From: Rhodovulum kholense
GTDB lineage: Bacteria > Pseudomonadota > Alphaproteobacteria > Rhodobacterales > Rhodobacteraceae
DNA: 64,000 nt
Assembly: GCF_003053725.1 (NCBI RefSeq)
Contig: NZ_QAYC01000001.1
Coordinates: forward strand, 62,001-126,000
Direction: 5' to 3'
Below, one piece after another: positions 57,636-64,000 of the stretch (within the stretch, counting starts at the first letter, position 1; every line of letters starts with the position of its first letter). The position numbers and the translations under genes are program-made. The notes beneath the pieces are model-generated. The model worked only from the letters and a program-made list of their open reading frames with translations, was not told where the DNA came from and searched no databases.

Positions 57636-59687
57636 TCAGGCCCACATGTCGCGCATCCGGCGGCGCAGGTCGAGCCGGGGCGCCTCGGTCCCATCTGCCG
57701 GTCCGTCGGGGCCGGGCGGGTCCTGCCAATAGACCTGCTCGAACTGGCTCAGGATCGAGTCGGGGATGAAGCGTGTCCGCCGGGCATAAAGGTGGCGGTC
57801 GCCGAACCGGGCCTGCTGGGTCACATGGAATTTCAGCGGCACCCCCAGCGCCAGGCTGTCCTTGGCGCGGGTCATCGCCACGTACAACAGCCGCCGTTCC
57901 TCCTCGATCTCGGCCTCCGATCCGGTGCCCAGATCGGACGGGATGCAGCCATCGACCGCATTCAGCACGAAGACCGACCGCCATTCCTGGCCCTTGGCGG
58001 AATGGATCGTCGACAGGATCAGATAGTCGTCGTCGCGCAGCGGCACACCCGCCTCGGCGCTGGTGGCCTCGGGCGGATCGAGCGTCAGGTCGGTCAGGAA
58101 CCGGGCGCAATCCGGATAGCCCGCCGCGATCCGTTCAAGCTGTTCCAGATCGGCGCGGCGGCTTTCGGCATCCTCGTGAAGCCGGTCCAGATGCGGGGCA
58201 TACCAGGCGCGGGCGGCGCCGATCAGGTCCGGCCATCCGGCGGGCGCGGTCAACAGCTCGACCAGCGCGGGCCAGTCGGCGGCGGCGCGGGGCGGCGGCG
58301 CCAGGCGGCGCAGCGCCTCGGCCGGGGAAGGGGCGGCCTCGAGCGCGTCAAGCACCCGCGCGGCCGTGCCCGGGCCGATCCCGGGCACAAGCTGCAGCAT
58401 CCGAAAGCCCGAGACCCGGTCGCGCGGGTTCTGCCGAAGCCGCAGCACCGAAAGCAGGTCCTTGACATGGGCGGCCGACAGGAACTTGAGCCCGCCGAAC
58501 TTGACGAAGGGCACATGGCGCCGGGTCAGCTCGATTTCCAGCTCGGCCGAATGGCTCGAGGTGCGGAACAGAACCGCCTGATCCTTCAGCCTCAGCCCCG
58601 CCTCGCGCGCGGCAAGGATGCGCCCGGCGACATGGCGGGCCTGGTCGCGGCCGTCGGGAAGGGTGACCAGTTGCGGCCTGGTGCCGCCCGCGCGGTCGGT
58701 CCAGAGCTCCTTGGCAAAGCGCTCGCGCGCCTGCCCGATCACTGCATTGGCGGCCGCGAGGATCGGCCCGGTCGAGCGGTAGTTGCGGTCGAGCGCGATC
58801 ACCGTGGCGGGCGGTTCGAAGGCCTTGGGAAAGTCGAGGATGTTGCGCACCGTCGCGGCGCGGAAGCCGTAGATCGCCTGGGCGTCGTCGCCGACCACGG
58901 TCAGCCCGCGCCCGTCGGGTTTCAGCGCCATCAGGATCTGCGCCTGCAGCCGGTTGGTGTCCTGATATTCGTCGATCAGCACATGGTCCCATTGCGCCCC
59001 GGCCCAGCGCGCGAAGCTTTCGTCCTCCATCGCCTGCGCCCAGGCCAGCAGCAGGTCGTCGTAATCCAGCACATTCTGCGCCTGCTTGGCCGCGACATAG
59101 GCCCCGAAAAGCCGTTTCAGCTCGTCCTCCCAGGGCAGGCACCAGGCAAAGCGGTCGGCCAGGACGTCGGGCAGCGGGCTGCCCGCATTCACGCAGCGCG
59201 AATAGATCGCAAGGCAGGTGCCCTTGGCCGGAAAGCGTTTCTCGGTCGAAGAGAGGCCCAGCCCATGCCGGGCGAGGTTCATCAGATCGGCACTGTCCTC
59301 GCGGTCGTGAATGACGAAATCGGGGTCGATCCCCAGTCGGCCCGCATTCTCGCGCAAGAGCCGGGCGCCAGTGGCATGGAAGGTCCCCGACCAGCATAGC
59401 GCGCCCGCGGGCCAGGCGCGGTCGGATCCGGCCAGCAGCCGTTCGACCCGGCGGGTCAGCTCTTGCGCGGCCATGCGCGAAAAGCTCATCAGCAGGATCC
59501 GGCCCGGATCGGCGCCGCCGGCCAGAAGATGCGCCACTCGGTGCGCCAGGGTGCGCGTCTTGCCAGACCCCGCCCCGGCAATGACCAGAAGCGGCCCCGC
59601 ACCCTCCGTCCCGTGACTCGCAGCCGCGCGCTGCCGGTCGTTCAGACCGGCGAGATGCCCGCCATGATCCAGCATGCCCCTGCCCAT
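57636..59687 (-). CDS. UvrD/Rep-type superfamily I DNA helicase
   Basis: 683 residues. Seen: Q motif LNDRQRAAASHG, Walker A GAGSGKTRTL, Walker B VLIDEYQDTNRLQ, motif III GDDAQAIYGFRAA, motif IV with NYRST, motif V STIHSAKGQEW and motif VI YVAMTRAKDSL. All helicase motifs are intact. Shorter than classic UvrD (about 720), lacking the C-terminal Tudor-like tail. A repair or fork-rescue helicase by family; the exact role is not shown. MGRG start at 59687 after AAGAGACG. Confidence 0.92.
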   Translation of the reverse strand: MGRGMLDHGGHLAGLNDRQRAAASHGTEGAGPLLVIAGAGSGKTRTLAHRVAHLLAGGADPGRILLMSFSRMAAQELTRRVERLLAGSDRAWPAGALCWSGTFHATGARLLRENAGRLGIDPDFVIHDREDSADLMNLARHGLGLSSTEKRFPAKGTCLAIYSRCVNAGSPLPDVLADRFAWCLPWEDELKRLFGAYVAAKQAQNVLDYDDLLLAWAQAMEDESFARWAGAQWDHVLIDEYQDTNRLQAQILMALKPDGRGLTVVGDDAQAIYGFRAATVRNILDFPKAFEPPATVIALDRNYRSTGPILAAANAVIGQARERFAKELWTDRAGGTRPQLVTLPDGRDQARHVAGRILAAREAGLRLKDQAVLFRTSSHSAELEIELTRRHVPFVKFGGLKFLSAAHVKDLLSVLRLRQNPRDRVSGFRMLQLVPGIGPGTAARVLDALEAAPSPAEALRRLAPPPRAAADWPALVELLTAPAGWPDLIGAARAWYAPHLDRLHEDAESRRADLEQLERIAAGYPDCARFLTDLTLDPPEATSAEAGVPLRDDDYLILSTIHSAKGQEWRSVFVLNAVDGCIPSDLGTGSEAEIEEERRLLYVAMTRAKDSLALGVPLKFHVTQQARFGDRHLYARRTRFIPDSILSQFEQVYWQDPPGPDGPADGTEAPRLDLRRRMRDMWA

Positions 59688-60030
59688 CGTCTCTTGCCGG
59701 ACCAGTCTAGCGCGATTGGAACAATCATGGAACACCGAAAGACGCCGCAGTCCTGTCCGGGCCGGGGTTCCTCTCGGAACCGCCCGAAGTGAGGGCAAGA
59801 TTCGCTTTTTCATTTACTCTGCGTCAATTTTGACCGGCGAAACAGGACGGGATCGACTTGTGCCTGGATTTGCGGCTGGTCCGGGGACGGGCGCTGAACG
59901 ATCGGATTGGCGGCCGGTCCGGTGCGGCCGCGGTGGTTGCGTGGCGGCATGGGGCGCGACGGGCGCCACGACAGATATTCGGGCCGGTGCGGGCAGGGCC
60001 GCGGCGCCGGCCCCTTCGGGAGACGGCACG
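59688..60030. other. Intergenic region between helicase and chemoreceptor
   Basis: About 340 bases holding the divergent promoters. No gene, hairpin terminator or recognised operator was seen; a run TTTTTCATTTACTCTGCG near 59807-59824 is the only AT-richer stretch. Confidence 0.5.
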
Positions 60031-61926
60031 ATGCGCCTCAGCAAGCTATCCTTGAAGGTCGTCCTGACGCTGGGTACGGGCCTGCTCGTGCTCGTGCTGT
60101 GCATCGTTCAGGGGGTGGTGCTTCAGCGCCAGACCGCCGAGGCGATGCGCGAGGCCGCGCAACAGCGCCAGACCACGTCCTTGCGCATTCTGATCGACCA
60201 GTTCGACAACCGTTTTGGCGGCATCGGGTTTGAAACCGCGCCCGACGGCACGGTCAGCCGGGTGACCTGGGACCGCTTGCCCGACCTGACGGACAACGCG
60301 CTGATCGACCATGTGGGCGGGTTGTCGGGCGAAACCGCGACCCTTTTCGCCTGGGACGCCGCCAGCGACGACTTCGTCCGTGTGTCGACCAACATCCAGA
60401 AACCCGACGGCACGCGCGCGGTCGGCACGCCGCTTGGCCGGGACAATCCGGTCAGGGCGGCGATGTTGCAGGGCCAGACCTACAGCGGAGAGGCGATCAT
60501 CCTCGGTCGGCCGTTCATGACCGTCTATCAGCCGATCATGGGGCCCGAGGGCCAGCCGATCGGGATCTTCTATGTCGGCATCGACCGCAGCCGGATCGAC
60601 CATGCGATCGCGGTGCAGCGCCAGACCGGGCTGGTCGTGACCGCGGTGCTGATCGCACTCGCCATGGCGGTGTTGCTTGTGATGCTGCGGGTGCTGCTGC
60701 GCCCGCTCAGCGATCTTGGCGGCGCGTTCGAACGGATGGCGGGCGGCGATCTCGAGACCGAGGTGCCGCATGCGCATCGGCAGGACGAGATCGGTGGGAT
60801 TGCCGACCGGGCCGATGCCTTCCGCATCAAGCTGAAGGCGGCGCGCCGGCTCGACGAGGAAGCGCGCCAGCGCCAGAAGGAAGAGGCGCATGTGGTCCAG
60901 ACCCTGCGGGCGGGGCTCGAGCGGATGGCCTCGGGCGATCTGTCCCGGTCGCTGGAAGAGCCGTTCCCGGAGAATTACGAAGGGCTGCGGACGGATTTCA
61001 ACGCCACCATCGATACGCTGAACGACCTGATCGGCATCGTCGCCGAGAACGCGGCCGAGATCCGGACCCGCACCGACGAGATCAGCACCGCCGCGGACGA
61101 GCTTTCGCACCGGACAGAAAACCAGGCCGCGACGCTCGAAGAGACCGCCGCGGCGCTGGACCAGATGACCTCGAGCGTGCGGGCCGCGGCCGAAGGCGCG
61201 GCAGAGGTCGCCGAGGTGGTTAAGCGGGCCTGCAACCATGCCGAGGAAAGCGGCTTGGTGGTGAAGGACGCGGTCGGGGCCATGTCGCGCATCAAGCGAT
61301 CTTCGGACGGCATCGGTCAGATCATCGGCGTGATCGACGACATCGCTTTCCAGACGAACCTTCTGGCTCTGAACGCGGGCGTCGAGGCAGCCCGCGCGGG
61401 CGAGGCCGGCCGCGGCTTTGCCGTCGTGGCGTCCGAAGTGCGGGCGCTGGCTCAGCGTTCGTCCGAGGCGGCGCGCGAGATCAAGACCCTGATCTCGACC
61501 AGCTCCGACGAGGTCGAATCCGGCGTGGCCCTCGTCAACCGCACCGGCGAGGCGCTGACCGACATCGTCGAACGCGTGGGCAACATCGCGGGTCTTGTCG
61601 CCGACATCGCGAAAGGGGCCGAGGAACAGTCGGTCGGATTGGGCGAGATCAACGTCGGGGTTTCCGAACTGGACAAGGTCACCCAGCAGAACGCGGCCAT
61701 GGTCGAGGAGGCGACGGCCGCGTCCACCACGCTGAACTCCGATGCCGCAACCTTGGAACGGCTTGTGGCGCGGTTCGATCTCAAGCGGCGGCCGTCGGCA
61801 CATGGGACTGCGCCCGCACCGGCGCGTGCCCGTCTCGCTGCGTCCGCCCCGGATCCGGTGCCGGCAGCTGTCCCGAGCGCCCCTTTGCGCCAGGCGGTCA
61901 ACGACGGCGGCTGGCAGGATTTCTAG
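60031..61926 (+). CDS. Transmembrane chemoreceptor with a Cache-type sensor
   Basis: 631 residues. Seen: an N-terminal membrane helix (VVLTLGTGLLVLVLCIVQG), a periplasmic Cache-like sensor ending in IFYVGIDRSRID, a second helix, a HAMP domain (LRPLSDLGGAFERMAGGDLE), and the signalling hairpin FQTNLLALNAGVEAARAGEAG. The C-terminus ends in GWQDF, matching the xWxxF pentapeptide that tethers CheR and CheB for adaptation. Ligand unknown. Start after GGGAGA. Confidence 0.93.
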   Translation: MRLSKLSLKVVLTLGTGLLVLVLCIVQGVVLQRQTAEAMREAAQQRQTTSLRILIDQFDNRFGGIGFETAPDGTVSRVTWDRLPDLTDNALIDHVGGLSGETATLFAWDAASDDFVRVSTNIQKPDGTRAVGTPLGRDNPVRAAMLQGQTYSGEAIILGRPFMTVYQPIMGPEGQPIGIFYVGIDRSRIDHAIAVQRQTGLVVTAVLIALAMAVLLVMLRVLLRPLSDLGGAFERMAGGDLETEVPHAHRQDEIGGIADRADAFRIKLKAARRLDEEARQRQKEEAHVVQTLRAGLERMASGDLSRSLEEPFPENYEGLRTDFNATIDTLNDLIGIVAENAAEIRTRTDEISTAADELSHRTENQAATLEETAAALDQMTSSVRAAAEGAAEVAEVVKRACNHAEESGLVVKDAVGAMSRIKRSSDGIGQIIGVIDDIAFQTNLLALNAGVEAARAGEAGRGFAVVASEVRALAQRSSEAAREIKTLISTSSDEVESGVALVNRTGEALTDIVERVGNIAGLVADIAKGAEEQSVGLGEINVGVSELDKVTQQNAAMVEEATAASTTLNSDAATLERLVARFDLKRRPSAHGTAPAPARARLAASAPDPVPAAVPSAPLRQAVNDGGWQDF

Positions 61927-62689
61927 GCGCGCGTTCTGCCCCAAACCGCTTCGGCAAGGCCCCTCGAAGGACGGCCCGAAACGCCTTGACCGGCGCGGGC
62001 GACGTTCGACGCATCAGGCTGCCTGACCTTCGCGCCCTGCGTTTCGGGCTGCCGGGACAAGGTGTCGGGGACACTGTCCCGGTTCCGGGAGTCAATGCAT
62101 CCGTCTTCGGTCAGGGCGGGCACCGGAACCAGCCAGTTCGCGCGATACAGCAGATCGACCAGCAGGGCTTGGGTCCAGTCCCGCTCGCCCGGAATCGGGC
62201 TCTTGCCCTCGGTCAGATGGATCGACGCCCAGGGATCGGCGGTATTTCCGCGGGCCTCCTTCGCGGCGACCCTTGGTCCCTTCGAGGTGCTGCGCTCTGT
62301 CGCCATTTGTCGGTCGTGAAGGGGTAGCCGGATTCGGCGGCAGATCTCGATGACCAGGGGGGGGCGAGCGCCTGGAAATCCAGCGAGCGGCCATCGGGCC
62401 GGCGGGCGAGCCAAGGCAGCGCCTTGCCGGAAAGCCCCGCGCGCCCCGACAACAGGCGGCGCACATCCCGAGCCCGCCAGGCAGACGGATCGATCTCGGC
62501 CGACCTCGCCCTTGCCGGGGCCAGGGTCAGCATGGCACGCGAGGACGACCCACCGTTCATCCGGGCAAAGCCGCATTCCCGGCCACGCCAAACCCCTCCA
62601 TCGTCTGCGGGCTGACCAGCGCGAACAGCCAGTCCTGTGACGCCGCCTCAAATGCGATTTCGCGCTTCAGGTCGTGGTTGCGCGAGGTG
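61923..62689 (-). pseudogene. casA/cse1 remnant of a type I-E CRISPR-Cas locus
   Basis: Fragments of the Cascade large subunit Cse1, in order on the minus strand: NHDLKREIAFEA and SPQTMEGFGVAGN, then a frame change to MNGGSSSR and WLARRPDGRSLDFQALAP, then at an 8-G run (62357-62364) a second frame change to VIEICRRIRL, AAKEARGNTADPW and LLVDLLYRANW. The N-terminal part is missing and the C-terminal part is cut short. It is joined directly to cas3 DNA at about 62690. Confidence 0.72.
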
Positions 62690-64000
62690 ATCGGCAGATC
62701 GGCACAAAGGTCGAGCGACTGTTCCAGCGTCTGCGTCGCGCGATCCTCGGCTGCGAAGCGGTTGTGATGGAGGGTCAGTTGCCCGTCGACGGCCGGCAGC
62801 AGGTCAGGGCGAGCGGCATCGCAAGCTGCAAAGGTCTTCTGGGCGCGCCGCACCGTATTGCGGATCACCAGAACCCGCGCCCCCGGTTCGCGGCTTGAAG
62901 AGCCGGGACCGCAGCGGCATCGCGCGACCGGCCAGGATGCATCTCGATCCGCACCGCCTTGCCGGCGTCGCTGTCCGGCGCGACTGGCTGCGCATCGCGG
63001 GTGGTCCCGATCGCCGGGAAGGGCCGCGCGATATCGGTGGCAAGATCGGCCGCCGCCTCGGTCAACCACTTGCGCCGCGCTGCCACCCAAGCGTTGCGGA
63101 CATCAGCATTGCGTGACCGCCCAGCGCAAGATGACTGCGCACCATCGCAAGCTGCACCTCGGTCATGCAGGCATCCGACGCATGTACTTCGTCGATCACC
63201 ACAAGCGCCCGGGACCGCGCGCTGCCGCGCAGATGTCCATATTTCACCCGCAAGCCCCCGAGGGCCAGCCGATCGACCGTCCCCACGGCCACTTGCGCTG
63301 TGAGGCATCGCGCAACATGTTCGGCCGCCCAACGCGCGGGCCGGGTTGTGGTGTCGTCCCAAAGCCCTGCGAAGCCCGGCAGGGGCCTGCCTGCGGCCTC
63401 TCCCGACAGAAGCTGCCCCGGAACCGCAAGAATGGCCTCGGGGGCGGGGTCGAACATGCGTAAGAGCGCGGCATGGACCCTTCGCAGCAGGTGCTGCGCC
63501 GCTGCCCGCGTCGGCACGGCGAAGTAAAGGGCATCGACCTCTCCGGCGGCCAGCAGAGTGGCAAAGCGCCAAGGCGCGGCCTCGGTCTCGCCCGATCCTG
63601 TCTCGGCCTTCAGCAAGACGAGGCGCTCGTTGGCGGGCAGGGCTCCGACGGCCTGCTGCGCGGGGCGTGCGACGGGTGGCCGGAAATCAAGGCCCCGCCG
63701 GGCGCACTGCGCAGGTGCAAGCTGCCCTCGGCAAGCCCGATATCGGCCCCCCGCCTGTTCGCGCGACCGCGCGCGGTCTTCCAATAGTCCGGACGGAAGT
63801 TGCCTTCGAATGGGAACGCCTTTCGGTCGGATCCGATCCAGTCCGCCAGCGTGAGAAGGCCGCAGAAGAAATGCTTGAGCGCCGGTCTGGGCCCCGGTGC
63901 CGACGAACACCCGATCTCGGGGAATCCGGTCCGGAAGCGCGCGGCCCATGACGGCGTCCTGAGCCCGCCAATCGTAGCCCGAAACCTTCCCCGCAGGGAA
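62690..64000 (-). pseudogene. cas3 remnant of a type I-E CRISPR-Cas locus, continues past the edge
   Basis: Cas3 pieces in at least three frames: the end of the HD nuclease domain (LKHFFCGLLTLADWIGSD), the helicase with Walker A AETGSGETEAA, DEVHASD and LMSATLG, then after a frameshift ARRKWLTEAAADL, then after another RVLVIRNTVRRAQ, LHHNRFAAEDR and QTLEQSLD. Walker A has Glu where the catalytic Lys should be. The stretch after AAEDR is deleted and the C-terminal domain is gone, the DNA running straight into casA. Confidence 0.8.

Noticed and set aside
61923-64000. CRISPR repeat array
   Set aside because: No regularly spaced direct repeats were seen; only the cas gene remnants are present in the window.

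Overview
The window is a GC-rich chromosomal segment of a member of the Rhodobacteraceae (Alphaproteobacteria), probably close to Rhodobacter/Rhodovulum. The evidence is the isc-suf operon with an IscR lacking the usual cluster cysteines, CckA with a CtrA box, the alphaproteobacterial SOS box (GAAC-N7-GAAC) before recA, an FnrL box, an ATTC-N8-GAAT (SqrR/BigR type) operator, and codon use that is almost entirely GC-ending. Most of it is ordinary core genome; the right-hand third has accessory and decaying parts.

Layout. 1-1.2 kb: thiM-thiE (minus) behind a TPP riboswitch. 1.4-9.4 kb (plus): an RsmB-like rRNA methyltransferase, cckA, recA, alaS and a DUF1330 gene. 9.5-14.8 kb (minus): typA, an EmrE-like pump, a YitT-like membrane protein, icd and an alpha/beta hydrolase. 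14.9-23.2 kb (plus): one long Fe-S cluster operon, iscR - cysteine desulfurase - sufB - two small genes - sufC - sufD - two Yip1-like membrane genes - sufS, followed by a tyrosine phenol-lyase/tryptophanase family enzyme. 24.8-30.1 kb: a five-gene ABC importer of the nickel/peptide class (minus), divergent from a nikR-like gene, with a perfect NikR-type operator between them. 30.1-30.8 kb: a cobalamin riboswitch commanding one small unknown gene. 30.9-34.6 kb: metH. 34.7-41.3 kb (minus): pqiA-like, mlaF, mlaE, alr, dnaB, pyrE, pyrC. 41.5-44.8 kb: a DUF1127 gene, an unknown alpha/beta-fold protein, a LysE-type exporter and gcdH. 44.9-50.7 kb (plus): MoxR and CoxE, then an FnrL box and a likely small RNA, then a YeeE/YedE pair under an ATTC-N8-GAAT operator, then xdhC and a molybdopterin-binding gene. 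This looks like a molybdo-hydroxylase maturation block without its structural genes. 50.7-52.2 kb: degraded DNA with IS66 remnants. 52.2-61.9 kb: a globin-coupled chemoreceptor, infC, an acidic low-complexity protein, tpiA, an A-type Fe-S carrier, sufT, a DUF1992 gene, a UvrD-type helicase and a second chemoreceptor. 61.9-64 kb: a frameshifted, internally deleted cas3-casA remnant of a type I-E CRISPR-Cas locus running off the right edge.

The strongest points for a second look are: (1) a likely FnrL-driven small RNA at about 47.13-47.29 kb whose last two hairpins both present a C/U-rich (Y)CCUCCCU loop; (2) a NikR homologue that has lost all four canonical nickel ligands while its operator is a perfect match to the classical NikR site; (3) an Irr-type ICE box in an AT-rich island inside the coding sequence of the Fe-S operon's first cysteine desulfurase; (4) a cobalamin riboswitch driving a single unknown 122-residue protein; (5) a perfect palindromic ATTC-N8-GAAT operator before the YeeE/YedE genes; (6) an AUA start codon for infC. 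No tRNA, rRNA or CRISPR array was recognised.
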